Of a stretch of 64,000 nucleotides of DNA, positions 26,081 through 33,412 are shown piece after piece. A program made the position numbers and the translations under genes. The DNA comes from Agreia sp. PsM10 (lineage in GTDB: Bacteria > Actinomycetota > Actinomycetes > Actinomycetales > Microbacteriaceae), in the NCBI RefSeq assembly GCF_030433855.1, contig NZ_JARUXC010000001.1, forward strand, positions 248,001-312,000. The letters are read 5' to 3'. Each line of letters starts with the position of its first letter. Position 1 is the first letter of the stretch. Under the pieces are notes generated by a model. The model searched no databases. It was not told where the DNA came from and was given only the letters and a program-made list of their open reading frames with translations.

Positions 26081-27355
26081 CTACCCGGCGGCCTGCTGTG
26101 CCACTGTTCGTACTGAGGTCACGATCGTCATGCTTCCCCCCGCGATCATCTCCGAATGATCACCGACGCGATCGAGTGCCGGCCACACGGCGGGATCGAT
26201 ACGACGCCGCGGGACGCCGTCGACCGTGAGTGCGACCGGGAACCCAATCCTACTGGCAGCAGTCGCATCCGCCTCGACGTTCCGCGGACCTATCGTGATC
26301 TGGAGCGTGGGCTGCAGTCGGACGGACTCGGCGACGAGAAGCCAGACCGCGGAGAGCAGTCCCTCCCGTTCACTGGCGTCGAGGAATCCGGCGAGTCCCT
26401 CGGGATCGGTGAGGGTCACCACCGGGCCCAGGACCTCGGACTCCTCGATCGCGTGATGCAGCCACGTGTCGTGCCGTCCCGCCACGAGCAGCAGGCGGAG
26501 TTCGGTGGCGATCGACGATGCACCGGCCGCGACCTTCGGGTCGAGGGGCAGGTGGATGCTGCCGCTGGCCACTCCGTCGAGGATCCTCTCCGCATCGAGG
26601 TCGAGACGCGCCAGCTCGTCGGACGCGCGCATGCCGAACGCGAATCTCGGCGCCAGCAGCGTGCTCTCGACCGCGGAGCGGTCCAGCTCGAGTTGCACGA
26701 GTGTGCCGAATCCCTGCACGACGAGTGCTCCGATCAGCGGGGGCAGGAGGGCTGTCGCCGCCATCTGCACCGAGGGCCCGGATTCGAACGACCCGGACGC
26801 GATGCCCGCGCCCACCATGGCCGCGATCACGACCGCGAACGCGCTGTCGGCCAGGAGCAGCTCTCGCGCCGGGCGGGATCCGACCAGCGCGAGGAGGGTC
26901 GCACCGACTCCGTAGATCGTCGAGGAGTGGAGGATCGGCTGCGGGGTGCCGAGGACGGCGATCGTCTCGATCAGCAGCGCGAGCGAGAGAAGAACCATGG
27001 CCGAGCTGAAGACGAGCGCCGGGTGACGCCCGTGATGGCGTCGGGCGAGCAGAGACGACCCGACGAAGGCGACAGCGAGCAGCGCCCACGCGATCACGCG
27101 CAGGGGCGTCGAGCCCGCCGGGGACTCGCCGACGGCGTCGACGACGAACGCCGCGAGTCCGCGCAGGAACAGGAACGATCCGATCGCGAGCGCGCCGATG
27201 CCGAGGTAGCCGTACCCGAGCCGGGAGTCCTGCGCCAGGTCGTCTCTCAGGGCCGAGACGGCGCGCGGGCCGATCTGGCGCGCCCGCACGAGGCGGCTCA
27301 GAACGGTCGGGTCCTCACCGGGGAGGGGCGCGCCGGGCGCCGTCGTCTCGCTCAC
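26081..27355 (-). CDS. membrane partner protein of a two-component system (unknown family)
   Basis: 424 residues between kinase and regulator, GTG start overlapping the kinase stop (GTGA). Cytosolic N-terminus of about 45 residues, then about eight helices (residues 50-225) in pairs, then a soluble C-terminal domain of about 190 residues with no DHp or ATP-binding motif. The C-terminal part (ATELRLLLVAGRHDTWLHHAIEES and VAESVRLQPTLQITIGPRN) loosely echoes the dimerisation and receiver-facing portions of degenerate sensor kinases, without catalytic residues. It could modulate or replace sensing for the short-loop kinase next door. No family recognised. Confidence 0.6.
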   Translation of the reverse strand: MSETTAPGAPLPGEDPTVLSRLVRARQIGPRAVSALRDDLAQDSRLGYGYLGIGALAIGSFLFLRGLAAFVVDAVGESPAGSTPLRVIAWALLAVAFVGSSLLARRHHGRHPALVFSSAMVLLSLALLIETIAVLGTPQPILHSSTIYGVGATLLALVGSRPARELLLADSAFAVVIAAMVGAGIASGSFESGPSVQMAATALLPPLIGALVVQGFGTLVQLELDRSAVESTLLAPRFAFGMRASDELARLDLDAERILDGVASGSIHLPLDPKVAAGASSIATELRLLLVAGRHDTWLHHAIEESEVLGPVVTLTDPEGLAGFLDASEREGLLSAVWLLVAESVRLQPTLQITIGPRNVEADATAASRIGFPVALTVDGVPRRRIDPAVWPALDRVGDHSEMIAGGSMTIVTSVRTVAQQAAG

Positions 27356-28518
27356 AGCTTGGGCACCTCCAGCACGACGGTGGTGCCCGAACCCGGGGCG
27401 GAGAAGAGTCGGGTTCTTCCCCCGACATCGCGGATGCGCGCGATGACGGATTCGGCCAGACCGAGTCTCGCCGAATCGACCTGATCGAGATCGAAGCCGA
27501 CGCCGGTGTCGGTCACCATGGCCCGCACGGTCGTATCGTCCTGCGTGATGGTCACCTCCGCGTCGGCGACGCCGGAGTGCCGCCGCACGTTCTCGAGGCA
27601 CTCGGCCAGCGACAGCAGAAAAGCGTCGAGCACATCGCTGGGCAGAAGCAGTCGGCCGGCGCCGTGCCACGACACGGTGAGTCCCATGCGATCGAAGCGC
27701 TGTTTCACGGACTCGAGGGTGTGTCCCAGATCGCTCGTCTCGGTCGCCTCCAGCGTGTATGCGCCGGAGGACTGCGGCATCGGGGTGCCCCCGAGTCGCA
27801 GCTGCCTCAGCAGGCGTGCATCTTCGGATGCCTGGGCCCGCAGCGCGTCAGGACTGACGCCGACTCCGGAATGCGCGAGAAGCGTGAGCGTGGCGAGCAC
27901 GGTGTCGTGCAGGAGCCGGGCTCCCTGTCGGCGCTGCGCCTCGGTCTCCGTCGCATGGCGCTCGGCCAGGTGCGCGCGCCCGAGCCGTGCGATGCGGGCG
28001 AGGGCGCGCGAGATGCTCACCGACAACCAGACGGATACGCCCACGAGCGCCGCCCATCCCACGGCGAAGGAGAGCACGCTCCGAACCGGGGTGATCGCAT
28101 CCGCTGTTGCGACGATGGTCGTTGCCAGCGCAAGCACCGCGCCCAGTGAGAGGGTGACGATGCGCGCGGGGCCATCGAGGTTGCAGACGAGAAGTGCAGG
28201 AAGCGCACCCGATCCGAGGAGGATGGCGGCACTGGAGGTGGAGCCCGAGCCGCCCCCCAGGGCGTCGAGACCGAGAAGAAGGATCGTCGCCGCCCCGAGG
28301 ACAAGGACGGACGCGGACCAGAGGAGGGACCGGGTTCTGCCGATGATCGTGAATCCGGCGGCCATCGCCGCGTAGAGCGGAACGGTCACGGCGAGCACGT
28401 CGAGGTTGGCGGGAACGTCGAGCAGCAGGGCGAGGTGCGAGGCGGCGAGGAAGGACAGTCCGATGAGCCGGGCCGTGCGGGCCAGGAATCGGGGCTGCCC
28501 GCCCGCGCTCAGCGGCAC
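27352..28518 (-). CDS. sensor histidine kinase (NarX/DesK-like)
   Basis: 388 residues. About six membrane helices (15-180), almost no extracellular loops, then a dimerisation helix with H-box ARLLHDTVLATLTLL (His near 203), and HATPase_c with N-box ECLENVRRHSG, G1 VTDTGVGFDLDQV and G2 APGSGTTVVLEVP. The scarcity of outside loops suggests sensing of membrane state, as for DesK/LiaS. Start GTG 28518 has no ribosome site; TAGCAT (28567-28572) and a short leaderless frame lie upstream. The operon continues with a membrane partner and a LuxR-type regulator. Confidence 0.92.
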   Translation of the reverse strand: MPLSAGGQPRFLARTARLIGLSFLAASHLALLLDVPANLDVLAVTVPLYAAMAAGFTIIGRTRSLLWSASVLVLGAATILLLGLDALGGGSGSTSSAAILLGSGALPALLVCNLDGPARIVTLSLGAVLALATTIVATADAITPVRSVLSFAVGWAALVGVSVWLSVSISRALARIARLGRAHLAERHATETEAQRRQGARLLHDTVLATLTLLAHSGVGVSPDALRAQASEDARLLRQLRLGGTPMPQSSGAYTLEATETSDLGHTLESVKQRFDRMGLTVSWHGAGRLLLPSDVLDAFLLSLAECLENVRRHSGVADAEVTITQDDTTVRAMVTDTGVGFDLDQVDSARLGLAESVIARIRDVGGRTRLFSAPGSGTTVVLEVPKL

Positions 28519-28559
28519 GAGAGGGGCAGGTCGAGAACGGAGGGTCGACGGTCGATCAC
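28509..28559 (-). other. possible leaderless upstream ORF (16 codons) before the kinase
   Basis: GTG at 28559 lies 7 bases after TAGCAT and opens VIDRRPSVLDLPLSCR, stopping at TGA 28511-28509, out of frame and overlapping the kinase GTG. Same layout as before the CNNM pair: a short leaderless frame over a start with no ribosome site. Confidence 0.3.
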
Positions 28560-28566
28560 GCTCGAC

Positions 28567-28572
28567 ATGCTA
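28567..28572 (-). promoter_or_regulatory. -10 box of the two-component operon
   Basis: TAGCAT on the minus strand, about 49 bases before the kinase GTG and 7 bases before a GTG that opens a 16-codon frame. Confidence 0.4.
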
Positions 28573-28600
28573 GCCGCTCTGTGCCCTGAAGTGGGGGACC

Positions 28601-28637
28601 TGCACATCTGGTATTGCACATGCCGTCGGCGTAGCCT
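28601..28637 (+). promoter_or_regulatory. candidate sRNA promoter with direct repeats
   Basis: TAGCCT (28632-28637) is a possible -10 on the plus strand. Upstream, TGCACAT occurs twice (28601-28607 and 28615-28621), 14 bases apart, a spacing close to one and a half helical turns; possible binding sites for the divergently encoded LuxR-type regulator. Confidence 0.35.
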
Positions 28638-28643
28638 GAGTGA

Positions 28644-28702
28644 ACCGCTTGGGGGGAACCGCCGGGAGTGTCGTTGGCAAGGCGACGCTCCCGGCTTTTT
28701 TT
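28644..28702 (+). ncRNA. candidate small RNA divergent from the two-component operon
   Basis: Plus-strand segment of about 59 bases from a predicted start near 28644 to the T-run of a strong intrinsic terminator. Both flanking genes are on the minus strand and the last plus-strand gene ends 3.2 kb away, so the terminator needs its own transcript. The 5' part contains a run of six G (28651-28656) in a mostly unpaired stretch. A weak GTG frame (28640) runs through the terminator and is not favoured. Confidence 0.45.
28661..28702 (+). terminator. strong intrinsic terminator on the plus strand
   Basis: Thirteen-pair stem: 28661-28673 pairs with 28683-28695 (one G-T wobble), loop of 9 bases, followed by seven T (28696-28702). 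On the minus strand it is preceded by A and followed by C, so it does not terminate metX. It is the only textbook hairpin plus T-run that I see in the window. Confidence 0.85.
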
Positions 28703-28733
28703 CTGCGCGACGCGAGTCGCACGCCCGAATCCG

Positions 28734-29939
28734 TCACGCATCCAGCAGTCGTCTGAGGTGTCGACCGACGGCCTCGCTCTCGATGAGGAACCCGTCGTGC
28801 CCGAACGGCGAGGACAGCACGACCGCATCTGTCCCGTCGATGTTGCCGGGCACATGGCGGGCGATCTCGAACTGATCCTCTATCGGGAACAGCCGGTCGC
28901 TGTCGATGCCGATCACCACGGTGGGGATGGTGACCCTCGAAAGCGCGCTCGACAGGCCTCCCCGCCCGCGACCGACGTCGTGCGAGTTCATGGCCTGCAC
29001 GAGGGTGACATAGGAGTTCGCGTCGAACCGCCGGGTGAACTTGTTGCCGTGGAAGTCGAGGTAGGACTCGACGGCGAACCTGCCGTCGCGTCCGAGGGGG
29101 CTGATGCCCGACTGCCAGCTGCGCCCGAACCTGTCGTTCAGCTCCGACGGACTCCGGTAGTTCAGAAGGGCCATGCGCCGGGCGAGGGCCAGGCCTCGAT
29201 GCGGCCCCTCGCCATCGGCCGCGTCGTAGTACTGCCCGCCCGAGAAACGGGGATCGATGTGGATCGCCTCGACCTGTACGGAGTTGAGCGCCACCTGGTC
29301 GGCGCTCGACCTGGCCGGGGCAGCGATGACGGCGAGCCGGTCGATGCGCTGCGGCTGCGTGACACCCCACTCGATGGCGTGCATGCCTCCCATCGATCCG
29401 CCGACGACGGCCGCCCAGCGATCGATGCCGATCGCCTCCGAGAACGCGACCTGCGCTCGAACCTGGTCTGCGACGGTGGTGTACGGGAACGACGCGCCCC
29501 ACTCCGTTCCGTCGGGGCCGAGGGATGCGGGACCCGTGCTTCCCTGGCACCCGCCCAGCATGTTCGGGCTCACCACGAACCACCGGTCGGTGTCGATCGC
29601 GAGCCCGGGACCGACGATGCCGCTCCACCAGCCGTCGGTGGGATGCCCCGGCGACGCGGTGCCCACGAGGTGGCTGTCGCCGGTCAGGGCGTGCAGAACC
29701 AGGATCGCGTTGTCGCGGGCGGGCGACAGGGTTCCGAGCGTCTCGTAGGCGATGCGAACGTCGGGGAGGGTCGTTCCGATCTCGAAGTCGAACGATCCGA
29801 TCGACACGAACCGTCGGCATCCGACGGGGTCGCCGTCGCGCCAGGCGCCGGATGCGGGGGGCTTGCCCAGGATGGAGCGGATCTGCGCGTCGGTGATGAA
29901 GCCGCTCGGGACGGTGTCTTCGGGTGTCTGCCAGTCCAT
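28734..29939 (-). CDS. metX: homoserine O-acetyltransferase
   Basis: Activates homoserine with acetyl-CoA for methionine synthesis. 401 residues, alpha/beta hydrolase fold: LHALTGDSH, the MetX hallmark PNMLGGCQGSTGPAS, nucleophile Ser near residue 180 in GGSMGGMHAIEW, Asp in GIDSDRLFP and His in FGHDGFLIE, completing the triad. Downstream of metY on the same strand with 82 bases between, which hold a long inverted repeat. Substrate homoserine comes from hom at 61999. Length and motifs fit MetX; acetyl rather than succinyl specificity is inferred from the family norm in actinobacteria. Confidence 0.95.
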   Translation of the reverse strand: MDWQTPEDTVPSGFITDAQIRSILGKPPASGAWRDGDPVGCRRFVSIGSFDFEIGTTLPDVRIAYETLGTLSPARDNAILVLHALTGDSHLVGTASPGHPTDGWWSGIVGPGLAIDTDRWFVVSPNMLGGCQGSTGPASLGPDGTEWGASFPYTTVADQVRAQVAFSEAIGIDRWAAVVGGSMGGMHAIEWGVTQPQRIDRLAVIAAPARSSADQVALNSVQVEAIHIDPRFSGGQYYDAADGEGPHRGLALARRMALLNYRSPSELNDRFGRSWQSGISPLGRDGRFAVESYLDFHGNKFTRRFDANSYVTLVQAMNSHDVGRGRGGLSSALSRVTIPTVVIGIDSDRLFPIEDQFEIARHVPGNIDGTDAVVLSSPFGHDGFLIESEAVGRHLRRLLDA

Positions 29940-29963
29940 ATCAGCTCATTCTCGCGTGCAGAA

Positions 29964-30001
29964 GGCGACCCGGCCCGAATGTTACGTCGGACCGGGTCGC
30001 C
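29964..30001 (-). other. long hairpin between metY and metX
   Basis: GGCGACCCGG (29964-29973) pairs with CCGGGTCGCC (29992-30001), 10 base pairs, with an inner CCGA/TCGG pairing in the 18-base loop. No T-run on either strand. It may attenuate or process the metY-metX transcript or act as a U-less terminator. Confidence 0.5.
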
Positions 30002-30021
30002 GGTTGGATCGGAGCGGGGGA

Positions 30022-31350
30022 CTAGACCGCGGCGTTCGCCCGCGCGACCTCGCGTGCGGCCGTGAGGCCCGCCTGCAGGTCGGCCTTGATGTCGTCGATG
30101 TTCTCGAGCCCGACAGACAGGCGCACGAGACCGGGCGTGACGCCCGACGTGAGCTGCTGCTCGGGCGTCAACTGCGAGTGCGTCGTCGACGCCGGGTGGA
30201 TGACGAGACTCCGCACGTCGCCGATGTTGGCCAGGTGGCTGAACAGCGTGAGGTTGTCGACCAGCGCGCGCCCGGCATCCACCCCGCCCTTCAGCTCGAA
30301 CGACAGCACGGCGCCGACACCCTTGGGCGCGTACCGGTTGGCAGCCGCGTACCAGGGGCTCGACGGCAGGCCGGCGTAGTAGACCGTGGCGATGTCGTCG
30401 TGGGCGTCGAGCCACTCGGCGACCTCCTGGGCGTTCTGCACGTGGCGCTCGATGCGCAGGCTGAGCGTCTCGATGCCCTGGATGAGCTGCCACGCGCTGG
30501 CCGGAGCGATCGAGGACCCGAGGTCGCGCAGCAGCTGCACACGCGCCTTGATGATGTACGCGATGCCGTTGCCGAGCGCTTCGGAGTAGTTGACCCCGTG
30601 GTACGAGGGGTCGGGGGAGGTGAGACCCGGGAAGCGGTCGGGGTGCTCGCTCCAGGCGAACTTTCCTCCGTCGACGATGACGCCGCCGATGACGGTGCCG
30701 TGACCGCCGAGGAACTTCGTGGCCGAGTGCACGATGATGTCTGCGCCGTGCTCGAACGGGCGGATCAGGTAGGGCGTCGCGATCGTGTTGTCGACGATGA
30801 GCGGCACACCGGCTTCGTGCGCCACATCGGCCACGAGGCGGATGTCGAGGATGTTGATCTTCGGGTTGCCGATGGTCTCGGCGAAGAAGAGCTTCGTGTT
30901 CGGGCGCACGGCGCGACGCCATTCCTCGGCGTCGTCCTGGTTCTCGACGAACGTCGTCTCGATTCCGAGCTTCGCGAGGGTGTACTTGAAGAGGTTGTAG
31001 GTGCCGCCGTAGATCGAGGCGCTCGACACGATGTGGTCGCCCGCCTCGGCGATGTTCAGCACGGCGAAGGTCTCCGCGGCCTGACCGGATGCCACGAGCA
31101 GCGCCGCCGTTCCTCCCTCGAGGGCGGCGACCCGCTCCTCCACGACGTTCTGGGTGGGGTTCTGGATGCGCGTGTAGATGTTGCCGAACTCGGCCAGGGC
31201 GAAGAGGTTCTTCGCATGGTCGGAGTTGTTGAAGACGTACGAGGTCGTCTGGTAGATGGGTGTCGCGCGGGCGTTGGTCACCGGGTCGGGTGCCGCGCCC
31301 GAGTGGATCTGCTTGGTCTCGAATTTCCAGCCGGCGTCGTTGTCGCTCAT
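30022..31350 (-). CDS. metY: O-acetylhomoserine sulfhydrylase (aminocarboxypropyltransferase)
   Basis: Forms homocysteine from O-acetylhomoserine and sulfide with PLP. 442 residues, the length expected for MetY rather than the shorter cystathionine gamma-synthases. Motifs: TNARATPIYQTTSYVF, YTRIQNPTQNVVEERVAALEGG, PLP phosphate site and Schiff-base Lys in VHSATKFLGGHGTVIGG near residue 213, and the C-terminal SVGLENIDDIKADLQ. Start ATG 31350 has AAGGAGG 8 bases upstream, one of the best ribosome sites in the window. A 15-bp palindrome (31405-31419) lies about 55 bases upstream and could be an operator. Confidence 0.95.
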   Translation of the reverse strand: MSDNDAGWKFETKQIHSGAAPDPVTNARATPIYQTTSYVFNNSDHAKNLFALAEFGNIYTRIQNPTQNVVEERVAALEGGTAALLVASGQAAETFAVLNIAEAGDHIVSSASIYGGTYNLFKYTLAKLGIETTFVENQDDAEEWRRAVRPNTKLFFAETIGNPKINILDIRLVADVAHEAGVPLIVDNTIATPYLIRPFEHGADIIVHSATKFLGGHGTVIGGVIVDGGKFAWSEHPDRFPGLTSPDPSYHGVNYSEALGNGIAYIIKARVQLLRDLGSSIAPASAWQLIQGIETLSLRIERHVQNAQEVAEWLDAHDDIATVYYAGLPSSPWYAAANRYAPKGVGAVLSFELKGGVDAGRALVDNLTLFSHLANIGDVRSLVIHPASTTHSQLTPEQQLTSGVTPGLVRLSVGLENIDDIKADLQAGLTAAREVARANAAV

Positions 31351-31402
31351 GAGTCCTGCCTCCTTGGGGCGAATGCGAGAGCTGATCGCTCCTGAGGCGA
31401 GC

Positions 31403-32509
31403 CTAGGAACCGGGTTCCTTGGCGTCAACGGAGGGGGACACACGGCGTAACAGCCATCGCGGCTTGGGCTCGACCAGGGGACGGAAGATCTTCTGCACGG
31501 GCCTCGAGGCGAGGAGGAAGGTGACGACGATCGCGAAAAGGATCATGGCCGGGAGGTACCAGAAGGGAGTGTCTCCCTCGAGAATGCCCGACTCGCGGAA
31601 CGGATACAGGACGAAGGTGTGCAGCAGGTAGATGTACAGCGTCGCCTGGCCCAGGTCGGTGAAGATCGTGCGACGGCGCGGCACCAGCACGAGAAAGGCG
31701 AAAGACAGGATGACGGCCACGACGATCACGGCGAGCCTGACTGCGCCGGCCCACCACTCGTCGTACCCCATGGCGGGGTAGGACTCGTCGAACAGGAGGA
31801 ACCGTCGGACGCCGATCTCGCGCCAGAAGTCGATGCCCGTGAAGGCGACGAGCGCGACCGCCGCGAACACCAGTACGGCGCCCGCGCGCCACACGGCGAC
31901 GGTCGCCGGCGACCACGACAGCCACCGGCGGGTCAGATCGCTGCCCCGCAGACGCCAGCCGAGCACGAAGAAGGGAAGCAGGCCGAGCGTGCGCGAGACG
32001 GCGAACTCCGAGGTGATGGCGCCGATGTACCCCGCCCATACCGAGATGATGACGCTGATCAGCAGCGGATAGCGCAGCTGCGCGAGGTACGGCAGCGCCA
32101 CGCGCCACGCGATCAGCGACAGGATGAACCACAGTGTCCACGACGGCTGCGCCAGGTCGAGGTTCAGTGTGCCGACGACGGCCCAGCGCACCAGAGTCCA
32201 GATGGTCTCGAAGATGACGTAGGGCAGCACCAGATCTGTGACGAGGCGCTTCAACTGTTTGACCCCGGGAGGGCTCGACTTGGCGAAATACCCGCTCACG
32301 AGCACGAACACGGGAACGTGGAACGCGTAGATGACGAGGTACACGCTGTACGACGTGTCGGAGGCGGAGATGAGACGCAGGATGGCGTGACCGATGACCA
32401 CGAGTGTGATGGCCAGATAGCGGGCGTTGTCCCAGAGCGGCAGGCGCACCTTCGACCCGGTGGCGGGGGCATCCCTGCCCGGATGGCGGGGCACAGGCAG
32501 AGAAGTCAC
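31403..32509 (-). CDS. acyltransferase 3 family membrane protein
   Basis: 368 residues, about ten helices. Starts after a short Pro-rich leader with LWDNARYLAITLVVIGHAILRL, where the His of VVIGHA is the catalytic residue of the AT3 family; WFILSLIAWR and LYIYLLHTFVLYP are other family blocks. Transfers acetyl or other acyl groups onto extracytoplasmic sugars or lipids; target unknown. GTG 32509 is selected by TAGGCT 7 bases upstream (leaderless). Its stop lies about 50 bases before metY on the same strand. Confidence 0.85.
   Translation of the reverse strand: MTSLPVPRHPGRDAPATGSKVRLPLWDNARYLAITLVVIGHAILRLISASDTSYSVYLVIYAFHVPVFVLVSGYFAKSSPPGVKQLKRLVTDLVLPYVIFETIWTLVRWAVVGTLNLDLAQPSWTLWFILSLIAWRVALPYLAQLRYPLLISVIISVWAGYIGAITSEFAVSRTLGLLPFFVLGWRLRGSDLTRRWLSWSPATVAVWRAGAVLVFAAVALVAFTGIDFWREIGVRRFLLFDESYPAMGYDEWWAGAVRLAVIVVAVILSFAFLVLVPRRRTIFTDLGQATLYIYLLHTFVLYPFRESGILEGDTPFWYLPAMILFAIVVTFLLASRPVQKIFRPLVEPKPRWLLRRVSPSVDAKEPGS
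31405..31419. promoter_or_regulatory. 15-bp palindrome upstream of metY
   Basis: Perfect inverted repeat AGGAACC-G-GGTTCCT spanning the stop of the acyltransferase gene, about 55 bases before the metY start. Candidate repressor site for sulfur amino acid control, or a small hairpin ending the upstream gene. Confidence 0.35.
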
Positions 32510-32516
32510 GGCGCCC

Positions 32517-32522
32517 AGCCTA
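32517..32522 (-). promoter_or_regulatory. -10 box for leaderless acyltransferase mRNA
   Basis: TAGGCT on the minus strand ends 7 bases before GTG 32509. Confidence 0.55.
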
Positions 32523-32623
32523 GCTTCGGGCCGATTCACTCCGAGGCGCTTGCGGTCGGAGCCGTGGTCTGGGAAGGACTAGCGTTGACACCCAGTGCTT
32601 ACCGGGGTTGGGAGATGCAGGGA

Positions 32624-33412
32624 ATGATTCGTCGCGCAGTGGTCACGGGTGCGAGCTCGGGCATCGGAGAGGCCACGGTCACCGCATTGCGTGCCGGCGG
32701 ATGGGACGTCGTGGGCGTCGCCCGACGCCAGGATCGACTCGAGGCGCTCGCGGCCCGCACCGGCGCCCGGTTCTTCGTGGCCGACCTGACCGTTCAGAGC
32801 GACGTCGACGCCCTGGCCGCGTATCTCGCGGAGACGGGAGGCGTCGGGACACTCGTCAACAACGCCGGGGGCGCTCGCGGGCTCGACTCCATCGAGAACG
32901 GAGATGCCGACGACTGGGCATGGATGTTCGAGGTCAACGTGCTGGCCGTCAAGAGGGTGGTCTCCGCCCTGCTTCCCCTGCTGCGCGAATCGACCGCCGA
33001 CGGCGGCGTCGCCGACATCGTGACCGTCTCCTCGATCGCGGGTCACACCGCATACGAGGGCGGCGGCGGATACAACGCGGCCAAATTCGGCACCCACGCC
33101 ATGCTCGAGGTGCTGAGGCTCGAGGTCAGCGGAGAACCGATCCGGGTGCTCGAGATCGCGCCCGGCATGGTCTACACCGAGGAGTTCTCGTTGAACCGCT
33201 TCGGCGGCGACAAGGAGCGAGCCGAGAGTGTGTACGCGAACGTTCCCGACCCGCTCGTCGCCGACGACGTGGCGCGCGTGATCGTCTCGATGGTCGAGCA
33301 GCCCTCGCACGTGTCGCTGGATCTCGTGGTGATCAAGCCCGTGGCGCAGTCCGCCGCGTACAAGGTGCATCGGGGCGCCCTGCAGGCACGGCCGCAGGAT
33401 CACCGGGCCTGA
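32624..33412 (+). CDS. short-chain dehydrogenase/reductase (SDR)
   Basis: 262 residues, classical SDR: cofactor motif VTGASSGIGEATV, Asp/Arg-region VARRQDRLEAL suggesting NADP preference, NNAGG, and catalytic Ser in VSSIAG plus YNAAK. The relatives are YdfG-like oxidoreductases acting on short hydroxy acids or Ser; exact substrate unknown. Start chosen at ATG 32624, which lies 9 bases after GGGAG, in preference to ATG 32615, which is adjacent to it. Ends in a 13-base overlap with the convergent MFS gene. Confidence 0.88.
   Translation: MIRRAVVTGASSGIGEATVTALRAGGWDVVGVARRQDRLEALAARTGARFFVADLTVQSDVDALAAYLAETGGVGTLVNNAGGARGLDSIENGDADDWAWMFEVNVLAVKRVVSALLPLLRESTADGGVADIVTVSSIAGHTAYEGGGGYNAAKFGTHAMLEVLRLEVSGEPIRVLEIAPGMVYTEEFSLNRFGGDKERAESVYANVPDPLVADDVARVIVSMVEQPSHVSLDLVVIKPVAQSAAYKVHRGALQARPQDHRA

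Noticed and set aside
26156..27484. Plus-strand frame of over 400 codons opposite the two-component genes
   Set aside because: Composition (Arg/Glu/Gly rich) and lack of motifs mark it as a shadow; the minus strand holds coherent kinase and membrane proteins.
28640..28662. C6 run on the minus strand, as in the actinobacterial 6C RNA
   Set aside because: 6C RNA needs two hairpins with C-rich loops; here the C-run is single stranded and the only hairpin has no C-rich loop.
28640..28755. 38-codon GTG frame on the plus strand across the terminator
   Set aside because: The start would be upstream of the predicted RNA 5' end, the T-run of the terminator is inside the frame and it overlaps the end of metX.
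32585..32590. TTGACA as -35 for the SDR gene
   Set aside because: No -10-like hexamer 16-19 bases downstream; promoter left unassigned.
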